A DNA stretch of 64,000 nucleotides, taken from Littorina saxatilis. Its lineage: Eukaryota; Mollusca; Gastropoda; Littorinimorpha; Littorinidae. The position numbers were made by a program, and so were the translations under genes. The stretch is from contig NC_090251.1 in assembly GCF_037325665.1 (NCBI RefSeq), positions 23,516,190 through 23,580,189 on the forward strand, in the 5' to 3' direction. Of this stretch, positions 46,066 through 64,000 are shown piece by piece (the first letter of the stretch is position 1; every line of letters begins with the position of its first letter). The notes below the pieces were generated by a model that made no database searches, was not told the origin of the DNA, and worked only from the letters and a program-made list of their open reading frames with translations.

Positions 46066-46445
46066 GACGGGCGCAGTGGCGTGGTGGTAAGACGTCGGCC
46101 TCGTAATCGAGAGGTCGGGAGTTCGAATCCCGGTCGCTGCCGCCTGGTGGGTTAAGAGTGGAGATTTTTCCGATCTCCCAGGTCAACTTATATGCAGACC
46201 TGCTAGTGACTTAACCCCCTTCGTGTGTACACGCAAGCACAAGACCAAGTGCGCACGGAAAAGATCCTGTAATCCATGTCAGAGTTCGGTGGGTTATGGA
46301 AACACGAAAATACCCAGCATGCCTACTCAACGAAATCGGAGTGAAGCTGACTATGCTCTCAGAGTATAGTGTGGGGAACCCAAATGGGCAAACGAGCTCA
46401 CACGTAACCAGACAATTCTGGAACGCTGAAGAAGAAGAAGAAGAA
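46066..46445 (+). mobile_element. tRNA-derived SINE, family 2, copy 2
   Basis: Head GGGCGCAGTGGCGTGGTGGT.. with B box GAGTTCGAATCCC; (GAA)n tail. GCAAGCAAGAATC is duplicated at 46053-46065 and 46446-46458. The 3' part after CAGCATGC differs from other copies. Confidence 0.9.
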
Positions 46446-46458
46446 GCAAGCAAGAATC

Positions 46459-47253
46459 AACAAAAGTAACACACACAAAAAAAACTCAACAGCAAAACTA
46501 GTGTGATACATTTGTAGTCAATCTTCCGCTTGACTGTATTTACAACACAAATACAGAGTACAGTACTCTGCAACACATGAAACCCAAATAGAACATGTGT
46601 CCATACAATACCGCTTATTTTATTAAAACACAGCTGCGGCCATTGTTGATTTTAATCAACCAATTTTCTTGTTGTGATTGCGAAGGACCTTTCAAAGGTC
46701 CTGTCTCAGCTTACCCATGACACCAAACATATGCCGTAACATTATCATCTGGAAGAGGGAGAATTTGCTGCTTTATCCACCCCTATCCTCCCAGAAACCT
46801 TATCAGAAAGCGCACACACACACACACACAGATGATAGGTGCATAATGTAGATATGAAAATGATGCTAAAAAGAGTCACCAACACCTGATTGATGGAATG
46901 ATGGTTGTTCTTCCTTGACCTTGGTTCAGATCTTTGGATTTTTTTCCCTGGAGTGGCTCAGGAAGTGATGAATCGGTTAAGAGGCCACCAAGCTGGAGAA
47001 CCGGCAGTCACCAGTAGCTCTCAAAAAGACCCTCCTCTCTTTTTGACTGACAACCTTAACAGCTGTGTAAAGCATGGCAGATTGCGTTCTGGACCACGGT
47101 TCATCAGATCAAGGGTTCAAGTGTTGCCAGACCCCCCCCCCCCCCCCCCCCCCATGGTTAGATCAATAGCTTCCCTTTAACACAAGCAAACAAAAAAGTA
47201 ATTGCTGAAACACTTCAACACATCTGCCATCAACAATAAACTCAGGAACACCT
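46459..47253. other. No gene recognised
   Basis: CA tract at 46813-46830, poly-C at 47130-47152. Nothing else identified. Confidence 0.5.
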
Positions 47254-47277
47254 TTTATTACAATAAAACATTTTATT
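47254..47277 (-). terminator. Candidate ARL1 polyadenylation signals
   Basis: Two AATAAA hexamers on the minus strand (47272-47277 and 47254-47259), giving a ~2.6-kb 3' UTR if used. Another AATAAA at 48169-48174 would be shorter. Confidence 0.3.
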
Positions 47278-47704
47278 TAGCATCACAATCCAGATTTGTG
47301 TCCCAATTAATGGTGAATAAAATAAGGTACAGAGTAGTGAGCACTCTACAGATCCATCTATTTTTCCCAAAGTAAACACAGACAACCAACAATGGCAAAG
47401 AACCTCTAGACATGATGTAACCGTGTGCTGTAACACTACGATCACCTCGGGAAGCGAAGTGCAATCAAACAGGATTGAAAATGTTAGGGCTAATTTCTTA
47501 GCCCTATAAAAACTGTTATGCAAACCCGAAGGTTTCCATGAACATACAGACAATCGGAAACCACCGGACCCCATCACAAACAGAATTCTACAATCCACTG
47601 GTGTTGACTTTTAAAGGCCAACAACTCGGGTGCAGAGTCTGCTGTGAAAGGAGCGGTAGCCTCCCCTGTCACAATAAAAAGAGAAACAATGCAGGACAAG
47701 ACTA

Positions 47705-47894
47705 CAGTGGACCCCCCATTTCAAGACCTTCAATAATCTGAGAAAATCAGGTCCTGAAAAGGTTGGAGTCTTAAATTAAAATGGGGGTACATTTACAGAG
47801 GTTATGAACAGAAAATCTGAGAAAAGAGGGTCTTAAAATGGAAGGACTTTGAAATTGGGGGGGGAGGGGGGGTCTTAAAATCGGGGTTCTACTG
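47705..47894. mobile_element. Tc1/mariner-like MITE
   Basis: 190 bp, CAGTGGACCCCCCATTTCAA to GGGGTTCTACTG with TA on both sides. In DNA that may be ARL1 3' UTR. Confidence 0.75.
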
Positions 47895-49872
47895 TACTGA
47901 AATCTAATAATAATAGTTCATTATTATAAGAGTAGCATCAGAAAGATAAAGCAAAAATTAAATAATAAAGGCATAAACTCCAAAGCAGTTGAAGTCTTCT
48001 CAGCTCCAGCTTCTCTTTTGTTTTACTTGTTAGAAAGCGAAAAATTGCACATCACCATAATAAAGACACTTCACCAGAAAACAAATACACACACACAGAC
48101 AAAATGTGCTACGCAGTGTCCAATAGTTCTGACACTCAAGTAAATCCTCACACACATACGAAATAACATTTATTCAATAAATCACGCATTCATCAACACT
48201 TTTTTTCCCTACACGTCATAACCAGCCTACACAACCAGCTGCCAGGCACAGCAACCGTCACAGAAATCAACTGTAAATCTGTAATACAAGAGGAAAGACC
48301 ACAGATTTTCCGTGGCTTAGCATCTCTACTATTTAAGCAAACATTCAAATGCGAGCAACATTACTCTATCTTAACAGGTATAGTCCAACCTCTTTCACTA
48401 AAATCCTTCATCTTTTTTCTACAATTACTGATCACAATGATCTTGCATGGCAGATCCTGAGTGTCATATTACATGCATTGTAACAATGCCAACAAAAAAA
48501 TAATTTCCCACGCCGAGTGACTATTTTTGAAGAAAGGAAACCCACCATATAAGCATCAATGACAAACAATTTACAAGTGAAGTATACTGTAGGAGAATGG
48601 TCACTTGCATATGGTTTTGCAATCATCAAAATTCTGTAGCAATTATTTAGTCTTTTATTTTACTACACAAGATACAGATAAAAGGGCCTAGAAGAAACCT
48701 GAAGATTTTGATCCTTTTGTTTTCTCTTTTCTGATACCCATGCATAACTTGGTACCGCTAGATGTTCTTGAACATCTAAAATTATGTCATTAAATAGCCC
48801 CACCTTTCCCTTTCAGTGGAATGGATATCACACACATAAGTGAATGTCAAATGGGTAAAATTACAAATCACATCAAAAAGACAAAAAATTACAAGGAGAA
48901 AATGTTACAGATAAGCTTTAAGAAAAGCTTACTTCAGATGACAGAATGCACATTAGCAGCTGATTTTGTTTTAAATAATGCTAATGCAAAAGACCTGCAT
49001 GCAAGAATAAAATCTTGTTTGGGTTAACTCAAAAACTTCGTTTTCTTCACTCAGGGCCAGGAATACCCGATACACTGGTGGTACTGTATTAACTCTAAAA
49101 TTACTGAAGGAAAGGAAATTTTAACTATATTCCTGGTGTTTGTTTGTATGCATGAGTTTACTTCCGCAGGGATAACAAGATTCTAGTAGTACATGTAGTA
49201 CCATACTTGTTCAATTTTATCATTTTATTACAAACAGTTCATCTGATATATAAGTGTCTCTCGTCATGTCAATTGTAAGAAGTTTTTATCTATTATTTTG
49301 GGGGGGTTGGGGATAGGAATCTAAAAAAACAGGATACAGCATTTTTTTTTCTTTTGTTTTTTTATGGTCAGCCCCCAAAGTTACAACAACAAAAGCACAC
49401 TATCATGCATTATCAATTTTGACACTGTCAAAAATATGCACTCCAGCGCCTGTAAATACAAGTCTTATTTTAACACACATAGCAATACATTAAATTTATT
49501 TCAAAATATACTTCACAAAACCTGTACAATTTACAACAATCATAAGGATGACTGATAGTGTGAAGTTTCAAAAGCTCAAGCGTGTGAAAGTAAAAGTCAT
49601 GCATGAAGGTGCCAGAAAATCTCAAACACTGGCCCTGGCAGAATGCATCAAGTCCACAAGTGTAGTGGTGGGAGACTAAACTTATCTTTTATAAAAATTG
49701 AAAACAAGAAAAATGATCCAAGGCTAGGGAAGAAATGAGTATGCACATTTTAAATGACAAAGAATAAATAATGCTGTGGCCATTGCATGAAGATGAGTTG
49801 CTGCTTCACCCTCTGTAGTTTCTTCTGCATGTCACTGCTAGCACTGTCATGGGTCAACTTTGATCCTCTACT

Positions 49873-56787
<6,915 letters not shown>

Positions 56788-58234
56788 GACAGTTGGCTAA
56801 TTTGCACCGCTAACTGTAAGTGTAACAGACGACGTGGAGCACTCGGTGTTCTAACTTGTGTGGAGGTAGAGACAGAGTCGTGTATTTAGTTTCGTATTTA
56901 GTTTTGTCGCTTGATTCTTTCGGACATGTTTCTTTAAAAACTGTGGTAACACATGTATGATTGTATTTCTTGATCGTAAAAAAATAGGCGTTTGGGTGAT
57001 TTGATCAATAGAAAGTAAAGCAATGCCATTTATTCGAAGGTACACACACACACACACAAAAAGCATCTTTTAACACTCTTCCGGGGCAATGAGCGTGGGT
57101 GCGGACAGTGTAGCTGTAAAACAACTTTACCCAGTCAGTTCTGGTAGAATAACTCTCAATTTAAGTATTCAGTTACTGATCTACACAATTTGATTTTGTT
57201 TATCATGCCAAACATGACATTTTCCCATCAAGAAACTACTCAACTGAGACCAAACGGAGCCCTGTTAACGTATAGCAGTCACACTAACGTCACAGAGACC
57301 CTAAATGACATAATTCATTTCGTCATAAATCATTGCCTCGCCAGCATCCTGCAAGCAAGTCACGTTTTGAAGACAATTTTGACGGTTCATTATCGGTGTC
57401 ATGTCTGTCTGCCTACTAAAAAGACTATATGGTCGACGTACTGTAAATGTAACGTTTTGCTTTTTCAATGATTAAACGTTCCAATAACCTACAATTCTTG
57501 TTTTTTTATTCTGAATTTTGGAACATTAGCAGTCCGAGTATCTGTTCAGTTGGGCATTTCTTTCAAAAGAACTGAAAGGAAATGGAGTTTAATTAGAATT
57601 AAGTAAATTTTTTAAGTATGACCATTTCCAATTCATATAATGTTCACTGTGTAAAAAAACAAAAAACAAAACCCCCGTAAAACATTGGGCGGGGACCATA
57701 GATGTGTAGGCTACTGACGTAGCTCAGTCAGTCGGCAGCGCGCTGGATTTGTATCCAGTTGGCCGCTGTCAGCGTGAGTTCGTCAGTCCCCCACGTTCGG
57801 CGAGAGATTTATTTCTCAGAGTCAACTTTGTGTGCAGACTCTCTTCGGTGTCCGAACACCCCCGTGTGTACACGCAAGCACAAGACCAAGTGCGCACGAA
57901 AAAGATCCTGTAATCCATGTCAGAGTTCGGTGGGTTATAGAAACACGAAAATACCCAGCATGCTTAGGCTCCGAAAACGGCGTATGGCTGCCTAAATGGC
58001 GGGGTAAAAAACGGTCATACACGTAAAATTCTACTCGTGCAAAAAACACGAGTGTACGTGGGAGTTTCAGCCCACGAACGAAGAAGAAGAAGAAGTGTCC
58101 AATTTTATTTGTGATGTTTGCTGAACAACTACTATTAGAAAAAGGATCTACATTTTCCTGTACATTTCGGTTCGAAGATATTCGTTTCTCATTTACTCAT
58201 CCGGGAGGTTTCCATCTTCAATCGACCGGGCGCC
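56788..58234. promoter_or_regulatory. Head-to-head intergenic region of ARL1 and the SR gene
   Basis: About 1.45 kb between the two start codons, of which 380 bp is a SINE (57716-58095). It presumably holds both promoters; no TATA box or CpG-dense core was found by eye. Confidence 0.4.
57716..58095 (+). mobile_element. tRNA-derived SINE, family 1, copy 4 (ARL1-SR intergenic)
   Basis: Tail (GAA)n ends 140 bp before the SR-gene ATG. The head is interrupted: GGCGGGGA and the A-box segment are separated by about 20 bp. Confidence 0.8.
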
Positions 58235-59050
58235 ATGTCACGACGAGAAGGCCAACTTTTTGTTGGAAGATTGAGCAAAACAACACGTGCTCGAGATCTA
58301 GAAGAACTCTTTGAGCCTTATGGCAGATTAAACAGATGTGAAGTCAAATATGGTGAGTAAGACGTTAAAGCATTATCCCATGTTTGAACATTCCATCCCT
58401 CTCACCAAGTCGAGTGCTCACCAAGTCGAGTATAACCTGCATTCCTTTTGTAAGGAATAGCTTTGTAAAATTTGTACAGTCAAATCAATATAAGTTAATT
58501 TGAAGCTAAAGCACATTACCCATATTTTCCCGGGAGACTGCATGAGAAATGTTTCCAAATTAGCACAAAGACGCAGGCTAAGACTCTTAAAAGTAAAATG
58601 TATGACTGATTATAAATGTTGATTGTTCACATGCAGCCATAGATAGGGTGATAGGTAGGACGGCGGTCGGTCGGCAGTCAAAATAAACTCCAGACTGAAT
58701 GCTTCCCCGCCAATGTCATTAGGTACAATTATGTAGATTTCTAATTCAAAAGACAACTTTTCAAAACGAATTAGACTCAATCAGTCCATGGCATGAGTGG
58801 AATACGGGGTCCAATCTCCCTGTTAGTGTTACTGTTAGTGTTTGCCGGAGCTAGCCATTCTCGGTAACACTAACAGTGACTCAACCGCAAGAACCCAGTC
58901 CTCTACGGAAGAAGAAGAAGAAGAAAGGTCGATCAGCAGTATGGTGGAGAGGAGGGGGTATAGTCAGTATCATTGCTATCATTATATTTAGTCAAGTTTT
59001 GACTAAATATTTTAACATCGAGGGGGAATCGAAACGAGGGTCGTGGTGTA

Positions 59051-59081
<31 letters not shown>

Positions 59082-62000
59082 CTGTCTGTCTGTCTGTCTG
59101 TCTGTGTGTGTGTGTGTGTAGAGCGATTCAGACTAAACTACTGGACCGATCTTTATGAAATTTGACATGAGAGTTCCTGGGTATGAAATCCCCATACGTT
59201 TTTTTCATTTTTTTTATAAATGTCTTTGATGACGTCATATCCGGCTTTTCGTGAAAGTTGAGGCGGCACTGTCACGCCCTCATTTTTCCACCAAATTGGT
59301 TGAAATTTTGGTCAAGTAATCTTCAACGAAGCCCGGACTTCGGTATTGCATTTCAGCTTGGTGGCTTAAAAATTAATTAATGACTTTGGTCATTAAAAAT
59401 CTGAAAATTGTAAAATAAAATAAAAATTTATAAAACGATCCAAATTTACGTTTATCTTATTCTCCATCATTTGCTGATTCAAAAAACATATAAATATGTT
59501 ATATTCGGATTAAAAACAAGCTCTGAAAATTAAATATATAAAAATTATTATCAAAATTAAATTGTCGAAATCAATTTAAAAACACTTTCATCTTATTCCT
59601 TGTCGGTTCCTGATTCAAAAACATATAGATATGATATGTTTGGATTAAAAAAACGCTCAGAAAGTTAAAACAAAGAGAGGTACAGAAAAGCGTGCTATCC
59701 TTCTTAGCGCAACTACTACCCCGCTCTTCTTGTCAATTTCACTGCCTTTGCCATGAGCGGTGGACTGACGATGCTACGAGTATACGGTCTTGCTGAAAAA
59801 TGGCATTGCGTTCAGTTTCATTCTGTGAGTTCGACAGCTACTTGACTAAATATTGTATTTTCGCCTTACGCGACTTGTTTTTTTACTGTCATGAGTATGG
59901 AGTTAATGTGAGATAAACAAGGACGGCTGACATCCTACCCATAGCTGCATGTTGAATTTTCAATGATATGTAATTCTTCGCACTGTTCCTTACTTCCGAT
60001 TACTATTAGGCCATTGTTAATCCTAATGCGTCGGAGTCGGAATAAGCGGATTGTGAGTATTGGACTTGATGCTCCCAAATAAGAGGGTGCTGGAAACAAA
60101 ACTTTCCCATGCATCGAATTGATACATTCTTTATGCTTTCTAGTGTCTTTGGAAATGGAATTAGCATTGTACGGCCCTATGGGCATTGATTGAATTTGGG
60201 ATTCCATACATGTGTGGAAATAGAATCCACCTCTCCGGATTACCTCCTTGAACCAGTGCTTGGAGGACCAAGGCACATGCATCAGCAACTCGGACAAGAT
60301 TAGATAATGGCCAGCTGACTCTCACTTGTGTATGTTTTGTTCTCTGCTCCACACATGGCTTGTCACTGACAACATTGACAATGGCATCAATCGAGAGGTT
60401 GTTTATGACTCAGGAACAGGTGAATACTGAATGAGTTATGGGGCCCCCAAGCTCAAGAACTGGCAATCACAAATATCACTGGAAAAGAACAATATTCCCA
60501 CCTTTTTTTCTAAACCCTTCCTTTATTTCCTATTCATCTTTTCCATTCCAACACTTTTGAGTGGATTTTAAATGATTGAAGATAGCCACAACAAAGCTCA
60601 CGAGTCATTCCAGTCAAAGTCAGTGATCAGTGAATGTGTTCACAAACCAAGCAGCGAAATTCCATGATTACTATTAGAACTAGTCCTACAAGCAGCATTT
60701 ATCACCAAACTGCAGTGCATAAATCATGAACATGGAAATACTTTTTATCAGTTATGACAAAAGAAAACAGTTTCAACAGTGCTGACACCTGTGCCAGTCG
60801 CTCATGATACATGCTATTGCTAAGAGTAAGATACAAATCTTTCTAACTCAAAGTCTAATATTGATTTCCATAAACTGTTCTGTACAAAATAAAGTTCACA
60901 TTTCTTTATATGTGAGTGCCAGTTCTCGAGCCTCAGAGCTACATAACCGACTCGTCAGTTCTCAAGCCAAGCCCAATAGATTATTTAATTGTTAATGTTA
61001 GGCCTAAGGGAAAAAGAATATGGTTGTATTGCATGAATTAAAATCAGCTCCTTTTGTATGTCACCTGTGCTGGGTCAAACTTAAAAGCTGTATGCATTTT
61101 AAATGTAATGGTGAAAAGTGCATGGTTAATATTTTCATCACATTTCTCTTTTTTTTGTTTCAGGAGCTGAAATGGGTGAGATTTTCAATTTATGAAATAT
61201 TGAAACTGAACGGAAATCCTGCAAGTGTTTGTTAATGTTATGTTAATTGCTAGTGCTGCTGTAAGGAGTTGACTTATGTGCAGTTAGGCTACTTTCATAT
61301 ATGAAGAAACAATTGTTTTCTGGGTATGCTTTGATTTGTAAGTTGAATGAAACTTAGCATTTGAAGTAAGGTAATTTATTGTTTTACGGCAAAACATAGC
61401 GTTGCAACTTTAAAGGAAAGATAATGACCACACTTGCATTACAGATCGATTTTAAGTTCTAACACTTGCTTCTTTACTAGTACAAGTTCTTTAGCAGCAG
61501 GACTGAAAGTTAAAGACTAGCATCTCTAAGTTTACATGCAATTATATATAATGTATTTTTCATAAATCAACATTTTTGTCTCATTTTGAATGACACATTT
61601 AGTATTTACGAACAATGAGAAGTAGAATGACACATTTTATTCGGAACTGAATGAACTTATTTACAGCTTACGCGTTTGTGGACTTTGAAGACAGGAGAGA
61701 TGCCGAGGTAAGTCTGGTTGACCTCATTTAATGTCGGTTAAGTAATAAGTTTGATGGTTTACACAGTTGTTAATGTGTGTCCATTTCACTCTAGCTGCAT
61801 GGACAGGAAGCAAATGAATTGATACCAAGGTTAACTGAAAAAATGAAATGAAAAGTGGCTGGTTACATGAAAATGTTACATCGAAATTATGGGACACGTG
61901 CTTCGCTGGCATGGTGTTTAGTAGAGCTTGGGAAGGGAACTAGAAAGGCAATACTTTGAGTTTGAAACTCTTTCAGAAGCAGAGGCAATGCAAAATAAAA

Positions 62001-63551
62001 AGTTCTTTCACCTGTTGAATCCATAATCCAGGGTCAAGCGAAACACTGAAAATGGGGCATACTTTTTACTTTCTCAATACATGAAACATTTCTGCAGCTT
62101 TTAGCAAATTCTGGGGGGTTTTCCCATGCAACTATTTCCAGATTGATATTTGATTTTGGTTTTCTAACAAAATGCACTTGCACCAAATAAAATTACGAGT
62201 GAGGAGAGTCTGATTTTAATGCTTCTCTTTTCAGCCAGCACTTTTTTTGTCTTGCTCAGATGTAATGACTCTTCTTTTGACTTGTTCTCTTTATCAGTTA
62301 TGACCATAGTATTATGCCATGCCCCGGCTTGCCAAGTTGCCTTGCCATGCCAAAGCCTGTCTCGGCTCAACACAAAGCCAGAGTCGAACCGATCCAAATC
62401 CCACAACCGACCCGACAGCCTGCCTAACCATTGAGCGTCTTGCCAAAGCTTGACCAAAGCGCCCAGGTGTCCCCTAGCCTGCTGTTTTACAGCCACGGGT
62501 AGCCCAAAGTCCATGCCGCCACCACGGGTAGCCCTAAATCCATGCCGCCATCCTGGGGGTCGTATTCACGCAAGCGTTTTCGATTGAGCGAGCCCTGTCG
62601 TCTTAGAAAAAACATTGTCACCCACCCTTTAAAGCCTGACCATGAGAAAGAATGCCTATGGCAAAACCGACGGGTAAAAGACCCCGCCAGGCGTTGGGCC
62701 CATGCCACAGTGCCATTGCCAATGCCAGTCCAATGCCCAATGTCACCCTGCCCTGACTCCGCCGTCAGCCAGCCAGGGGGTCATGTGACTGCTTGCCATT
62801 GGTCCATTGGGCTGAGTAGGTGTTCTCTGTTATCATTTAGTCGTCCTATTTTGTGCGGATGTCTGTATTCTTCTTTCTGGGGTTTTCTTCTGTTTGCTCT
62901 TTTCCACAGTTTTGCTGATTTTTGTAATGATGGTGTAGTTAGTACTATTTTAATTTTTACAATTGGAAAAAAGTCTTTTTTTTTCTTCTTTCTGATGGAC
63001 TTTTGGTGCCACTTCTGTCAACTTCAATTTTATTTACTTTACTTTTTAATTTAATTCATTGTGATTCATCGTTTTGTACAAATATTGGGCATGGCCAGAG
63101 CTATCTTTGCATCATGTTCAGCAGCTATAGCAGATGAACGCATTAAGTTGATGCTTCAAGTTTTGTCCTGACTAACATTAATTTCATCTCTGTGCATGAT
63201 GCTGCTGGGTTCATTGACAAACACCAAAGGCTTGTCTCCTGCAGAATAGTAGCTGTTTCTGTGGTTGGTTCTCGTGAAACCAAGGGTTCCTTTTTTCAGT
63301 TTTGTATTATTTTTTATTATCCTGCTTTGATGGCTAGTATGAACTGCTGAAGTTTTGACTTGGTTCTGAGTTATTTCGAAAAATTATTCTGTAGATAAAG
63401 CAGTCTTTTCATACTCATATTGAAATTCTTTTGTATGTGACAAAACATGTTTTTTGTGCAACAGGATGCCCAGAAGTATGAGAATGGCCGAGATTTGTGT
63501 GGTTCCAGCATAATTGTGGAATGGGCTAAAGGTAGCCCTCGCAGACCACTG
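58235..63551 (+). CDS. SR-family splicing factor, RRM-encoding 5' exons (continues past window)
   Basis: Coding exons at 58235-58352, 61667-61707 and 63465-63551 join in frame to an 82-residue N-terminus that is almost wholly an RNA recognition motif. RNP2 is QLFVGRL and RNP1 is AYAFVDFED. The order GRLSKTTRARDLEELF, then RRDAEDAQKYENGRDLCGS, then VEWAKGSPRRP, is typical of SR proteins. It resembles SRSF4/5/6 and, in my recollection, even more the plant RS2Z group. The RRM is compact because the beta2-beta3 loop is very short. Exon 3 ends with CTG followed by GTAAGT, so the RS domain and any zinc knuckle lie outside. Expected role: constitutive and alternative pre-mRNA splicing in the nucleus. 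Exact orthologue unresolved, so no symbol is given. Confidence 0.85.
58983..59879 (+). mobile_element. 0.85-kb repeat, copy F (SR-gene intron 1)
   Basis: Full-length forward copy with GT/CTGT microsatellite at 59050-59120 and the complete CGCCTTACGCGACTTG end. Confidence 0.85.
59880..61666. other. SR-gene intron 1, distal part
   Basis: AT-rich, no recognised repeat or exon. Confidence 0.5.
61708..63464. other. SR-gene intron 2
   Basis: AT-rich except 62310-62800, a GC-richer patch with repeated TTGCCATGCC-like words and a tandem CCACGGGTAGCCC..ATGCCGCC duplication at 62493-62551. No coding evidence. Confidence 0.5.
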
Positions 63552-63571
63552 GTAAGTTTTTGTGTGTTTTT

Positions 63572-63918
63572 GGCTCACGTAAGTGTAGCCTATGCGATGC
63601 TAACTTTTGTCTGTCTGTGCGTGCGTATGTATGTATGTCTGTGGTAGAAACTTTAACATTTGAAGACGTCACATTATGGCGTAAGAGGATTAGACGTCAC
63701 GCGAAGGAATTACTGAAAGTCTCGGTCATTGTTAATGTTATTTTGAGCGGGCCGAGACTAGTTGGCAGTCGTGTCCCTGTAAGTAGGCTACATACAGACA
63801 GATCTAGATCTAGTGTCTCGCTTTCTTGCACAGTGTCACCTATGCTTACTGTGTGTGTGTGTATGTGTGACGGAGTGATTGAGTTTGTGTTACTGTTTGT
63901 CGATTTCTTACGTGAGCC
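63572..63918. mobile_element. Element with GGCTCACGTAAG inverted ends (SR intron 3)
   Basis: GGCTCACGTAAG at 63572-63583 and CTTACGTGAGCC at 63907-63918, with GT-rich and TGACGTC-type sites between. No ORF recognised. Confidence 0.55.
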
Positions 63919-64000
63919 TTGAAGGCTTCGCCTCTTGTTTCATTTAAGGAAGACATTTGAAATTTTGTGTAATTTCTGCTACATATGTTTGTCATGGATA

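Overview
The window looks like animal nuclear DNA, most likely from a gastropod mollusc. Coding exons are short and split by introns with normal GT..AG borders. The rest is AT-rich and full of CA/GT microsatellites, poly-G/poly-C runs, tRNA-derived SINEs and many families of small non-autonomous DNA transposons. The species is not identifiable from the sequence alone; 'mollusc, probably gastropod' rests on the style of the repeats and is inference.

Layout. Positions 1-22,300 hold no gene I can recognise: only microsatellites, foldback elements, SINEs, a LINE tail, and copies of a ~0.85-kb repeat that recurs across the window. From 23,982 to 33,446 (minus strand) lies a seven-exon endonuclease V gene (ENDOV). 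Its first exon encodes a cysteine-rich, TRAF/RING-like zinc domain joined in frame to a complete EndoV nuclease; this is the most unusual feature seen. From 34,516 to 39,988 there is a young but broken DIRS-family tyrosine-recombinase retrotransposon with inverted terminal repeats and a textbook internal complementary region. It sits only ~100 bp past the stop codon of the next gene. From 40,084 to 43,749 (minus) is a five-exon DIABLO/SMAC homologue (mitochondrial IAP antagonist). From 49,873 to 56,787 (minus) is a six-exon ARL1 (Golgi Arf-like GTPase). From 58,235 to the window end (plus) are the first three coding exons of an SR-type splicing factor with an N-terminal RRM; its remainder is outside the window.

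ENDOV, DIABLO and ARL1 lie in tandem on the minus strand; ARL1 and the SR gene are head to head across ~1.45 kb. The genes do not form an obvious pathway. The introns are a museum of transposons: a Harbinger-like MITE starts at intron position +5 of an ENDOV splice donor, a Tc1/mariner-like MITE starts at +8 of a DIABLO donor, Helitron-like copies lie head to tail in an ARL1 intron, and several insertions are nested with clear target-site duplications. Exon joins were deduced by eye from reading phase, splice consensus and remembered human orthologues; no alignment, transcript or database search was run.
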